From positions 1 to 36,427 of the IMG/VR virus record IMGVR_UViG_3300009159_000011: a DNA stretch of 36,427 nt; one strand, given 5' to 3'. Below the pieces are notes generated by a model. It ran no database searches. It was not told the origin of the DNA and worked only from the letters and a program-made list of their open reading frames with translations. Source of the stretch: a virus. Shown in pieces: positions 14,904-22,196 of this stretch. How positions within the stretch are numbered: the first letter of the stretch is position 1; each line of letters opens with the position of its first letter. Position numbers and translations under genes: made by a program.

Positions 14904-15381
14904 AATATGTGGGCATCAATGCTCGAAGCTCAGGGGTTATGAATGTTCGGCTTGTAAGCCTGTGGATGATGCTCCAAAAAATAAACTAACCATCTCGTTG
15001 ATATTAACGACATGGTTTAAAAAAAATAAAACAATGACAGTTAAAGACCTAAAACACTACTTAAACTTTGCCGATGATGACGATGAAGTAGATATAGATG
15101 GTGTAAAAATAAACATATATCATAAAAATTACGACTCATATTCTTTCATAAGAATTAAAGAATCTGAACCTGAAAAGGAATTAACGCACGAAGAAAAAGT
15201 AAAATATTTGCAAATGGCGTTTGGAATTGCTTATGACTTTAAAAGCTTGGATTTTAAAACATTGTATATGATTGTATCGCTATCTGATTTGATAGACATA
15301 AAGAAAGGAGAATCTGATTTGCAATCAATTTGCAAAGTAATAAAAGAGGTTCAAAACAGATTTGAAAACAAAACAGCTTAA
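14884..15381 (+). CDS. Cys-rich N-terminal protein with phage accessory domain
   Basis: This 165-aa protein starts with a compact Cys cluster (C9, C13, C21, C24: ICGHQCSK...ECSACK) that could bind zinc. A segment follows (MTVKDLKHYLNFADDDDEVDIDG, residues ~51-73) of a type common in small phage proteins, and then a helical C-terminus. After its TAA the same frame stays open for another 22 codons with protein-like content (15382-15450), which suggests the stop is a recent change or that the neighbouring sequence is a remnant. Function unknown. Confidence 0.65.
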   Translation: MKKISVEICGHQCSKLRGYECSACKPVDDAPKNKLTISLILTTWFKKNKTMTVKDLKHYLNFADDDDEVDIDGVKINIYHKNYDSYSFIRIKESEPEKELTHEEKVKYLQMAFGIAYDFKSLDFKTLYMIVSLSDLIDIKKGESDLQSICKVIKEVQNRFENKTA

Positions 15382-15450
15382 AAATATTACTGGTTTGAAA
15401 GCTCATTTGGGCGTGAAGCACCAGGATATGAAATTAGAATGGAGTGGTAA
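15382..15450 (+). pseudogene. In-frame coding remnant after a stop codon
   Basis: Directly after the TAA of the 165-aa gene the same frame reads KYYWFESSFGREAPGYEIRM, then EW and TAA. The balanced composition (Trp, Phe, Gly-Arg, Pro-Gly) looks like the C-terminus of a folded protein rather than spacer DNA. It may be a truncated gene end, or a C-terminal extension reached by readthrough. Confidence 0.4.
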
Positions 15451-15476
15451 ATTTTGAAAATTAAATTTATTAAAAT

Positions 15477-15692
15477 ATGTCGCAAGTAAATCATCCATCT
15501 CACTATGGTGGTGAGAATAATGAATATGAAGCCATCAAGGTTATTGAGGCTTGGCAATTAGATTTTTGGCTTGGGAATGCGGCGAAGTATATATGTCGTG
15601 CTGGAAAGAAAGATGATATGGTTCAAGATTTGAAAAAAGCGAAGTGGTATATTGAACGAAAGATTTCTTTTTTAGAGAATGAAAAAAAATGA
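15477..15692 (+). CDS. DUF3310 protein
   Basis: A 71-aa protein matching the DUF3310 pattern throughout: VNHPSHYGG at residues 4-12, then IEAWQLDFWLGNAAKYICRAGKK and DLKKAKWYIERKI. DUF3310 proteins are widespread in phages, sometimes annotated as nucleotide-kinase-like, but their role is not firmly established. It is the last of the small early/middle genes before a terminator. Confidence 0.88.
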   Translation: MSQVNHPSHYGGENNEYEAIKVIEAWQLDFWLGNAAKYICRAGKKDDMVQDLKKAKWYIERKISFLENEKK

Positions 15693-15737
15693 TTTTAAAA
15701 CAAATATGTTGATTAGGGTTGAAGAATAAAGTTAAAT

Positions 15738-15765
15738 GCCATCGGCTTTGCTGGTGGCGTTTTTT
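15738..15765 (+). terminator. Terminator closing the early/middle region
   Basis: The stem GCCATC (15738-15743) with GGTGGC (15753-15758) has a 9-nt loop and is followed by six T. An open frame starting at 15736 runs through this hairpin, which argues against using that ATG as the start of the next gene. Confidence 0.7.
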
Positions 15766-15834
15766 GGCATTCTTCGAGTTTTAACCTGTAAAATGACAAT
15801 TACTTTTTTTATTTTTACAAAACCAGATTATATC

Positions 15835-16347
15835 ATGGAGCTTAATTATAAACAACTTGACAAAGATAAAAGGCCGTTTGTGTATATCCCTTTGGAGGAT
15901 ATGGTTATAAGGTATTTTTTAAAAGAGTTTGGAGATAAAAATTGTATTCATGGAAGAGCTGATGGGGTGTTTGGTGGGGTAGTTTCTTTGATGGCTGAGA
16001 AAAGGCCATATAGGCAAATGCCATTAAATAGGCGTTTGACAGGTCATAAATTAAAATTGATTCTGCCAGACAGTTACAGGCATGCCACTATTACGGAAAA
16101 TGCAGTGCTGTCGGTATCATGTCATTTTAATATGATATTTAGGATAAATTTTTTGGCGTTTGTAAATGGTGCTTATATGAATGGCAGTTCTGTAAATGCA
16201 GCAGTGAAAAAGTTTTTGGATGTGTATGGAATTGGGGTTGATGAATGGTCGGATGATACGGCTAGGAGATTTTATCGGTATCATGCTGAAAAAAGCAAAA
16301 ATAGTATTGATTTTAGTAAAAATAAATCAGGTGTTTTTGTCCAATGA
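15835..16347 (+). CDS. Possible DNA-binding regulator upstream of the late genes
   Basis: 170 aa from the ATG at 15835 (MELNYKQLDKDKRPFVYIPL). A longer frame from 15736 would run through a terminator and a leader and is rejected. The C-terminal third (AAVKKFLDVYGIGVDEWSDD then TARRFYRYH) looks like a helix-turn-helix packed on a basic helix. Its place between the early terminator and the first structural gene makes it a candidate activator of the GTCC-type late promoters. This is inference; no family was recognised with certainty. Confidence 0.6.
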   Translation: MELNYKQLDKDKRPFVYIPLEDMVIRYFLKEFGDKNCIHGRADGVFGGVVSLMAEKRPYRQMPLNRRLTGHKLKLILPDSYRHATITENAVLSVSCHFNMIFRINFLAFVNGAYMNGSSVNAAVKKFLDVYGIGVDEWSDDTARRFYRYHAEKSKNSIDFSKNKSGVFVQ

Positions 16348-16366
16348 ATTTGGTGTTTATGTCCAA
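16330..16366 (+). repeat. Direct repeat GGTGTTT(T/A)TGTCCAA
   Basis: Two 15-mers differing at one base (16330-16344, 16352-16366), 22 nt apart. The first codes for the end of the 170-aa protein; the second is intergenic and in another frame. Each contains T-rich-GTCC, like the late promoter boxes. From the second GTCC a TTTG (16393-16396) ends 35 nt on, one more than elsewhere, immediately before the next start codon. Confidence 0.6.
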
Positions 16367-16398
16367 GGTTATTTATATAGAATTTAAACTTTTTTGAT

Positions 16399-16998
16399 AT
16401 GGCTGGTAGTTTTGATGTTCCTTTTTCGGCGGCAAGTAATTTGCCTGAACTGAATCAAATTAAGATCCTGGATGTGCAGGATGTTGTTGATTTTTTTGAG
16501 CCTGATTTGTTTTTAAATGCGAATGATGATGGTGGGCATGTTTTTCCAAATAGATATATATCTGTTAAGTCGGGAAAGGGTTTGAGCCGATTATGGTTTT
16601 TACCTGGGCTTGGTACATATAAGGAAGAAATGGTGGAGAATGTGCATGGGGTTTCTTGGAAAACTACGGTGGGCATAAAACTTTCAGGAGATTCGGCGGT
16701 GGTTAGGAGAGTAATTGAAAAAATGAAGGGTCGGAGATTTTTGGTTTTTGTGATGGATAATAACTCACAAATAAGGCTAGTAGGTACTTTGGCAATGCCT
16801 GCAAAGTTTGGGGTTGAGTTTTCGGTTAATGGGTTTAAGAGTAGAAATTTATCTTTTGTTTGTGAAAGTAGAAATCAGCCTTATTTCTTAAATACTTGGG
16901 ATGAAAAGGAATTGTTTGGCCCTGATTTTAGTGATGAATTTAGCGATGACTTTTTTTCTGATGGGACTATTGCGATTTTGAGGCCAGTTATAAAGTAA
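16399..16998 (+). CDS. Probable tail component
   Basis: 199 aa, largely beta-strand in pattern. Residues ~75-165 (GVSWKTTVGIKLSGDSAVVR ... FLVFVMDNNSQIRLVGTLAM ... FSVNGFKSRNLSFVCESRNQ) follow the layout of small Bacteroidota phage tail proteins in which a strand, a reference value and a corrected tube-like fold alternate. The acidic C-terminus (GPDFSDEFSDDFF) is unusual. It stands alone between the regulator-like gene and a strong terminator. A tail-tube-like or tail-completion role is likely but not certain. Confidence 0.5.
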   Translation: MAGSFDVPFSAASNLPELNQIKILDVQDVVDFFEPDLFLNANDDGGHVFPNRYISVKSGKGLSRLWFLPGLGTYKEEMVENVHGVSWKTTVGIKLSGDSAVVRRVIEKMKGRRFLVFVMDNNSQIRLVGTLAMPAKFGVEFSVNGFKSRNLSFVCESRNQPYFLNTWDEKELFGPDFSDEFSDDFFSDGTIAILRPVIK

Positions 16999-17026
16999 TA
17001 TTATTTTTAAAAAAATCTTTGTTTAT

Positions 17027-17057
17027 AGGCGTTTTGGCAGCAAAACGCCTTTTTTTA
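17027..17057 (+). terminator. Strong terminator before the capsid operon
   Basis: A perfect 10-bp stem AGGCGTTTTG (17027-17036) / CAAAACGCCT (17041-17050) with a GCAG tetraloop, followed by a run of eight T interrupted only after 17056. The GTCC box of promoter P3 begins at 17059. Confidence 0.95.
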
Positions 17058-17058
17058 T

Positions 17059-17093
17059 GTCCTTTTTGTATGCTTATTAATTGACATTTTTTG
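17059..17093 (+). promoter_or_regulatory. Putative late promoter P3 for the capsid operon
   Basis: GTCC at 17059-17062 and TTTG ending at 17093, exactly 34 nt apart. The -7 element reads ATTTTTTG, so only the TTTG half matches TAnnTTTG. The protease start codon lies 25 nt beyond. Confidence 0.55.
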
Positions 17094-17117
17094 CATCGTG
17101 AATAAACTTTTTTAGGG

Positions 17118-17978
17118 ATGCAGGCAATTTTTAGCGAAAAATATTTAAGTATTGAGGGCGATTATTTATCAAATCTTTTGATCAATAATCGTTACAATAG
17201 TTTTGTTGGTGCTGATGTGAAATTGCCTGAAGTGCAGATGAAGAGTATTGAAAATGATTTGGATAGTATGGGTTTAAATTACTTTCTGAATATAAATACT
17301 GAAGCTGTGAAGGGTGGCTTGGTGGCTATTATACCAGTTGAAGGTACCATAAGCCGTAATATAGATTATAATGGTGTGGGTACTAATTGGCTAAAGACTC
17401 AGATTGCTTATGCTGCTGGGAATGCAAATGTGATTTCGATAGTGCTAAAGATCAGTTCACCAGGTGGGGCCGTGAATGGTGTTAGTGAGGTGGTTGCAGA
17501 AATGAATGCAAGTAAAAAACCAATTTTGAGTTATATCAGCTATTGCGGATGTTCGGGTGCTTATTTGATTGCAAGTCAGGGCCAGGAGGTTTGGATTGAT
17601 AGTGCAAAAACTACGGCTGTGGGTAGTGTGGGTGTGTATTCTGTTTTGATTTCTCAGTTTGAGATGATGCAGAATGCTGGGATTAAGGCTAAGATTTTGA
17701 GATTTCCTGAAAATAAAGCTTTGCTTCATCCGTATGAGGCTTTGGATGAGAATGATCCGATGATAAAGGCGGCGATTGATAAAGAGATGATGGTGGTTAA
17801 GATGATGCGTGAGGAGATGCTAAGCATGATTGTAAGTAAGCGGCCACAAGTGGCGGCGATTGATGGTGATGTGTATTATGGGCGTGAGGCGATAAGATTG
17901 GGCCTTGCTGATAAGGTGGGAAATTTTGATGCAGCAATTACGAGAGCTGCGTTTTTGGGTTTGCAGGCAAAAGTGTGA
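17118..17978 (+). CDS. S49-family capsid maturation protease
   Basis: A 286-aa protein with the S49 (SppA/ClpP-like) fold: VEGTISR at 74-80, ISSPGGAVNG at 112-121, the nucleophile S146 in CGCSGAYLIAS, and the GSVGVYSVL motif near 169-177. Phage members cleave scaffold and capsid precursor during head assembly. It is followed by the scaffold candidate and the major capsid gene, the usual order. The start at 17118 lies 25 nt after promoter P3. Confidence 0.92.
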   Translation: MQAIFSEKYLSIEGDYLSNLLINNRYNSFVGADVKLPEVQMKSIENDLDSMGLNYFLNINTEAVKGGLVAIIPVEGTISRNIDYNGVGTNWLKTQIAYAAGNANVISIVLKISSPGGAVNGVSEVVAEMNASKKPILSYISYCGCSGAYLIASQGQEVWIDSAKTTAVGSVGVYSVLISQFEMMQNAGIKAKILRFPENKALLHPYEALDENDPMIKAAIDKEMMVVKMMREEMLSMIVSKRPQVAAIDGDVYYGREAIRLGLADKVGNFDAAITRAAFLGLQAKV

Positions 17979-18001
17979 TTTTTTACTTTAATAATTAAAT
18001 A

Positions 18002-18427
18002 ATGGAATTTTCATTTAGAAAAATGGGTGCGGCGATTGCTAACTTCTTTACTGGGAATCCTGATTTGGAGGCTCATCAAAAGCAGTTTGTGGATGCGATG
18101 GCAGAAGATGTGCAGGATGTGAATACTCAGATGAGTGTTTTGCTTGGGCAGATTGATGTGTTGACTGGTGAAAAATCGGCTTTGCAGGCTGATTTAGATA
18201 GCCAGGTTGCACAGGTGGCAAGTTTGAAGGCTGATGCTGAAAAATATGCTGAAATTAAAGATGAGTTTGCACAGTTGAAGGCTTTTGAAGAAAATAGAAT
18301 GCAAGCTTTGGGGGTTGTGTCTGATGATGCGGGTCAAGGTAGCAAATCAAATGTAAATAATGCTAAGGCAGCAGAATATGAGCGTTTGAAGGCTGATTTT
18401 CCAAATTTAACAAAAGGTTTACTATAA
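18002..18427 (+). CDS. Scaffold-like coiled-coil protein
   Basis: 141 aa. Residues ~20-100 form a long heptad-rich coiled coil (DVNTQMSVLLGQIDVLTGEK, then SALQADLDSQVAQVASLKAD) and a short C-terminal tail follows. Size, coiled coil and position between the protease and the major capsid gene fit a capsid scaffold or a free delta-domain-like protein. No sequence family was recognised. Confidence 0.7.
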   Translation: MEFSFRKMGAAIANFFTGNPDLEAHQKQFVDAMAEDVQDVNTQMSVLLGQIDVLTGEKSALQADLDSQVAQVASLKADAEKYAEIKDEFAQLKAFEENRMQALGVVSDDAGQGSKSNVNNAKAAEYERLKADFPNLTKGLL

Positions 18428-18454
18428 TATTTTAACTTATAAAAATTTAATAAA

Positions 18455-19486
18455 ATGGCAATAGTTGATAACAGCCTTTTGGCTGCAAGTTTGAAAGAGA
18501 GAAAGATGGATTTTGAAAAAATCTTTTCTCTTAAAGTGCGTGATGGTTTTGCAGCTGCAAAAAGAACAATGACAACTATGGGTATTGATCAGAAAGTTTC
18601 TTTGAAAAGAGATTTTTTGACAAATCTTACTCAACCTGGTAGAACTGGTGCAATAAATAATAGTGCTGATTTTATTTCACACAAAGAAAGAATTCCTGAA
18701 TTGAAGCCTGCTAAGGTTGATATGATCTTGGATGAAGTTGCTTTATACAATTTGAGAACTTCGTTCTTTAATACTTTTGCTGCTGCTGATGAAAATAATA
18801 TTTATTCGATTGCTGGTCAAGAGTATATCATGAGCAAAGTAATTGGACAGATTGGAAAAGAGGTGATGGCTGCAGTTTACAAATCTGCTTTGGGTTATGC
18901 TGCTTCAGGTAATACAACTGCTTTTCAGGGTGGTTTGAACTTGTTTGATGGTTTAGGCGTGAAGTTTTTGACAGGATATGCTACAAGTGGCACTGGTTGG
19001 ATTGGTGATATTCCTGGTACAAATAAAGTAACTGCGGCGGCTTCTTTAACAGAAAGTAATGTGATCGCTGAGTTAAAGAAAATGTTTGAGTTGATTTATA
19101 GCACTGCTCACATGTATGATGTGGCGATTTCGGATGCAGCAGAAGATGAAAATGCTTTGATCATTCCTCCTGCGTATTTCTTAGCGATGGTGAATGCTTT
19201 GGATGCTTTGACTTATAAATCTAATCAACTTGTAGAGCAAGGGCCAGATGGTGTTTATCGTTTCAAGGCTTTGCCAAATGTAAAAATTAAGCAAGAGACT
19301 TTTATGAGTGGCGTAGATAATATGTTTTGGACTCCAAAAGCCAATTTGTTTTATCTTCACTCAATGGCAAGTAATGATATTACTTCGATAAAGTTTCAGG
19401 AGCAAGGCCGTGGAGTGCAGATTTTGATTGACTGGGAGCAGAATGTTGATTATGCTGATGGTCGTTTGATTGCTTTGTACAAATAA
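18455..19486 (+). CDS. Major capsid protein
   Basis: 343 aa, in the canonical position after protease and scaffold and of the usual HK97-fold size. N-terminal helices (residues 1-60) are followed by a mixed alpha/beta body and an ending with WEQNVDYADGRLIALYK, typical for the last strand of capsid proteins. Codon use here is richer in A and C than in flanking genes, consistent with a highly expressed gene. A hairpin at 19493-19513 follows its stop. The call rests on synteny and size more than on a motif. Confidence 0.82.
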   Translation: MAIVDNSLLAASLKERKMDFEKIFSLKVRDGFAAAKRTMTTMGIDQKVSLKRDFLTNLTQPGRTGAINNSADFISHKERIPELKPAKVDMILDEVALYNLRTSFFNTFAAADENNIYSIAGQEYIMSKVIGQIGKEVMAAVYKSALGYAASGNTTAFQGGLNLFDGLGVKFLTGYATSGTGWIGDIPGTNKVTAAASLTESNVIAELKKMFELIYSTAHMYDVAISDAAEDENALIIPPAYFLAMVNALDALTYKSNQLVEQGPDGVYRFKALPNVKIKQETFMSGVDNMFWTPKANLFYLHSMASNDITSIKFQEQGRGVQILIDWEQNVDYADGRLIALYK

Positions 19487-19492
19487 AATTAA

Positions 19493-19513
19493 GGCAGCTC
19501 AGAATGGGCTGCC
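19493..19513 (+). other. Hairpin after the major capsid gene
   Basis: An 8-bp stem GGCAGCTC / GGGCTGCC (one wobble) with an AGAAT loop, without a strong T-run. It may be a partial terminator or an mRNA 3'-end stabiliser that lets capsid mRNA accumulate over the downstream genes. Confidence 0.7.
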
Positions 19514-19541
19514 ATTTATAACTTTTTAAAATTATACAAAA

Positions 19542-20102
19542 ATGGCTGGAATGACAAAACCACTAAGACCTATTAAGCCTGGATTATCAAATCTTGGCGG
19601 TGGTATTAAATTGCTTTTATATACTTTGGATCAGTTTACGGCAGATGTAGAATGGCCTAAACGTGCGGATATTCTTACAGGAAAATCGGTTGTAGCTCCT
19701 ACGCTTATTACAACTGAAACAGCAGCAAGAGTAATTTTTGATATTAATAAGGGTGTTAAGATGAAATCTAATGGTAAAGGTCCAACGACTAACCAGGTGT
19801 ATGATCATTCTTTTGAGGGTGCGGTGGTTACGGGTTACACTGCTGAGCAAAATGAAGCTTTAGGCAATATTTACAATATGCCTTGTGTTGCTATTTTTGT
19901 TTTGGCGGATGGTACAAAAGTAGTTTTAGGATCTACTTTTAAGCCTTTGATGATCGAGTCTGATTATGATTCTGGTGCTATGAGTGCTGACATGAATGGT
20001 ACTACTTTGAAAGGGATGAGCATTCAGCCTCTGGATTTTAGACCAGTAATTTTAGGCTCAGCTGTGACGATCGCTGAAACTACAATTCCAGCTTACTCGT
20101 AA
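19542..20102 (+). CDS. Probable major tail tube protein
   Basis: A 186-aa beta-rich, Gly/Thr-rich protein without coiled coils. The C-terminal half (VAIFVLADGTKVVLGSTFKP, MSADMNGTTLKGMSIQP) resembles tail tube proteins of Bacteroidota phages. It directly follows the major capsid gene and shares its cleaner codon use, as expected for another abundant virion protein. It could instead be a head decoration protein. Confidence 0.5.
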   Translation: MAGMTKPLRPIKPGLSNLGGGIKLLLYTLDQFTADVEWPKRADILTGKSVVAPTLITTETAARVIFDINKGVKMKSNGKGPTTNQVYDHSFEGAVVTGYTAEQNEALGNIYNMPCVAIFVLADGTKVVLGSTFKPLMIESDYDSGAMSADMNGTTLKGMSIQPLDFRPVILGSAVTIAETTIPAYS

Positions 20103-20133
20103 GATTAATTTTGATTTCTAAATTAGGTTTTTT

Positions 20134-20328
20134 ATGAAAAATCCAAAAATAAAAAAACAATATTTAGGACTGGTAACGATTCCGATACTCAAATATGGCT
20201 TTGAGTATCGGGTTGATCTTAATGCCCAAACTACGGAAGAAGATATAAAACTTGTCTCAGAAAATGAGGTAGGTGTTACATTTTTGGAAGAAGGTGCAAT
20301 AAAAGAAAAGCCAGCTCCTGTAAACTAA
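20134..20328 (+). CDS. Small structural-operon protein
   Basis: 64 aa (MKNPKIKKQYLGLVTIPILK...), basic N-terminus and acidic C-terminus, no recognised family. It sits 31 nt after the tube-like gene and 7 nt before the next gene in the capsid operon. Confidence 0.6.
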   Translation: MKNPKIKKQYLGLVTIPILKYGFEYRVDLNAQTTEEDIKLVSENEVGVTFLEEGAIKEKPAPVN

Positions 20329-20335
20329 TATTATT

Positions 20336-20680
20336 ATGTCAAAAAAGAATAATGATCCAGTGATTGAAGATACTGAAATTGCTGATGATGTATATACTGA
20401 AGTGATTGAGACTGAAGAAGAATCTGAAATTATACAAGTGATTGTGGCAGTAAAAACTGTTAAAGATTCAGTACTTAAGGTATTGGGTGGTGATGCTGAA
20501 AAATTATTTATGCAGCTTGAAGCTGCTTTGGAGTTTAAGAAAAACCAAGATAATTTTTTGCATATAAATGCTGAAGAAGCAGCTGCAAAGCAGGCTGAAA
20601 AACGTGATTCTGAAATTTTAGCAATGCAGGAAGCAGCAGCAAAACAGCTTGAAGAATTGAATGCAAATGTGACTTTATAA
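20336..20680 (+). CDS. Acidic coiled-coil protein of the capsid operon
   Basis: A 114-aa, strongly acidic protein: the first ~35 residues are almost all Asp/Glu/Thr/Ile, followed by an Ala/Glu/Gln-rich coiled coil (residues ~70-112). It ends the operon before the terminator at 20705. Small acidic proteins here can be tail-assembly chaperones or scaffold parts, but no motif supports a choice. Confidence 0.6.
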   Translation: MSKKNNDPVIEDTEIADDVYTEVIETEEESEIIQVIVAVKTVKDSVLKVLGGDAEKLFMQLEAALEFKKNQDNFLHINAEEAAAKQAEKRDSEILAMQEAAAKQLEELNANVTL

Positions 20681-20704
20681 AAGTGAAATTTATTTCAAAT
20701 TAAA

Positions 20705-20736
20705 AAAATGCTCAGCTAATGTCTGGGCATTTTTTG
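20705..20736 (+). terminator. Terminator ending the capsid operon
   Basis: The arms AAAATGCTCAG (20705-20715) and CTGGGCATTTT (20723-20733) pair over 11 bp with one wobble. The loop is 7 nt, and the T-run extends to 20735. Confidence 0.9.
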
Positions 20737-20751
20737 TAAATTATAAACTAT

Positions 20752-20958
20752 ATGATAAATTTTACAAGTGGATGTAAAAGTTTGAGAGAATATTTAATTG
20801 AGAATAGTTTTAATGTTGATCAGTTGAATATATTATTAGAAAATTATATGAACAAAGAATGTCAAGATGGTGGCGTGATGGCTGAAAATTATCAGCTTTT
20901 TGTTTATAAAGAGATTATTTCAAATTTTAATGAGTTGATTACGGAAGATGGCAATTGA
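20752..20958 (+). CDS. Small protein, unknown
   Basis: 68 aa (MINFTSGCKSLREYLIENSF...), helical, no motif recognised. It overlaps the next gene by 11 nt. Together they form a two-gene unit between the capsid terminator and the terminase promoter. Confidence 0.6.
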   Translation: MINFTSGCKSLREYLIENSFNVDQLNILLENYMNKECQDGGVMAENYQLFVYKEIISNFNELITEDGN

Positions 20959-21565
20959 AATAAAAATAAATCAGCAAAGAACTAATGTGCAAATGCTTGA
21001 GACATTTTTTAAGTTAGGCAGGTGTTCGATTGATGATTTGAATTATGAGCGTGAAAAACTAAAAAAGTTGGAGCTGGAGTTTGATGTTGTGAAACAAGTA
21101 AAAGATGTACTGCCACAAAAGCAAATAAAAGCTCCAGTTGTAGTAAACACTAAAACTACTCCGATAAAACAACAGCTTTTGCAGGATATTAGAAAATTGA
21201 GAACTAACCAGGCTGAAATATCAAATCAGCTTGGTGATGTGCCAAAAAATAAAAATTGTCAGCATTTGACAAGTCAGTCCATTGCCTATACTTTTGAAAT
21301 TGAAAAGCTTTGGACAAAGTACAGGTATTTAGAAAAAAATGGAGTTTTACCTGAAGAAAATAATGAGATTGAGGAAGAGAAATCAGTTGAATTATTGAGG
21401 CTTGAAGCTGAGCGAAAAAAGTTTTCTGAAGAACGAAGTAAGCTAAAAAAGAAAATTTCTGAAGTTGGAAACACAGAAAAACTTCAAGAAAAATGGGTAG
21501 CTAGAAAATATGTAGTAGATGGAATTATACAAGATTTAGATGGAAAAATAAGATCTTTGAAATAA
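20948..21565 (+). CDS. Coiled-coil protein upstream of terminase
   Basis: 205 aa, highly charged, with long helices at ~15-60, 80-115 and 140-200 (VELLRLEAERKKFSEERSKL) and no membrane segment. It is coupled to the gene before it. It could be a scaffold-like or terminase-associated protein, but it has no recognised family. Confidence 0.6.
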   Translation: MAIEIKINQQRTNVQMLETFFKLGRCSIDDLNYEREKLKKLELEFDVVKQVKDVLPQKQIKAPVVVNTKTTPIKQQLLQDIRKLRTNQAEISNQLGDVPKNKNCQHLTSQSIAYTFEIEKLWTKYRYLEKNGVLPEENNEIEEEKSVELLRLEAERKKFSEERSKLKKKISEVGNTEKLQEKWVARKYVVDGIIQDLDGKIRSLK

Positions 21566-21566
21566 T

Positions 21567-21617
21567 GTCCTTGTTAAAAAATTATGTCAGATACAATTTT
21601 GTGTTTGACATTTTTTT
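21567..21617 (+). promoter_or_regulatory. Putative late promoter P4 overlapping a terminator hairpin
   Basis: GTCC at 21567-21570 and TTTTG ending at 21601, 34 nt on, repeat the late-promoter geometry. The -7 element reads CAATTTTG. The same DNA forms a hairpin (ATGTCA 21584-21589 with TGACAT 21606-21611) followed by seven T. Either the promoter starts inside the hairpin or only one of the two readings is functional. Confidence 0.4.
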
Positions 21618-21623
21618 ATTGAT

Positions 21624-22196
21624 ATGACTGATATAGTGGCGTTGACAAATACCGATTATGAAAAAAGGCGTGAGGGTAGGCTTGATAAATTTTTAGATTA
21701 TTTGAATCCAGATATTGAAAGAAAGTTGGGTAAGAAAGAGCAAATTTATTTCAATCTTATGCAAAAATCTTTCAATTGGCGTACTATGTTTTTTTCACCT
21801 GAACAGGTGAGAAGAATGTTAATGCAGGAACCAAAGGATGAAAATGGAGGAACGTATTCTTATTCTATGGCTTGTCAGCTGTATGCTGATATGGAATATA
21901 TTTTTGGTAAGGATATGAAGTCAGATAAGAATTTGATGAATAGAATTATATCTGAACATTTGTACAAAGCTTTACAATTAGCTTATCAGGATAAAAAAGC
22001 TTCTGATATTGAAAAGGCGGAAGTGATTCTAAAAATTACGGATAAAATAGCTAAAGTAAATAAGGTTTATGATAATGATGGATTCTTGAGTCCAGAAATG
22101 GTAATGCCTCAGATGCTAAATATATTAATAAAATCTACTGCCACAACAAATAACAATATAATACTTCCTCCAAAAGCTCCGACTGAAAATGAATAA
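21624..22196 (+). CDS. Terminase small subunit
   Basis: A 190-aa helical protein directly before, and overlapping by 8 nt, the large terminase gene. The middle part (KSFNWRTMFFSPEQVRRMLM, then AYQDKKASDIEKAEVILKIT) fits a DNA-binding plus oligomerisation layout typical of small terminases of Bacteroidota phages. The call rests mainly on synteny. Confidence 0.7.
   Translation: MTDIVALTNTDYEKRREGRLDKFLDYLNPDIERKLGKKEQIYFNLMQKSFNWRTMFFSPEQVRRMLMQEPKDENGGTYSYSMACQLYADMEYIFGKDMKSDKNLMNRIISEHLYKALQLAYQDKKASDIEKAEVILKITDKIAKVNKVYDNDGFLSPEMVMPQMLNILIKSTATTNNNIILPPKAPTENE

Noticed and set aside
15736-15834. N-terminal extension of the 170-aa gene (MPSALLVAFFGIL...)
   Set aside because: The extension is encoded by a terminator hairpin with its T-run and the following leader. 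ATG 15835 is the plausible start.
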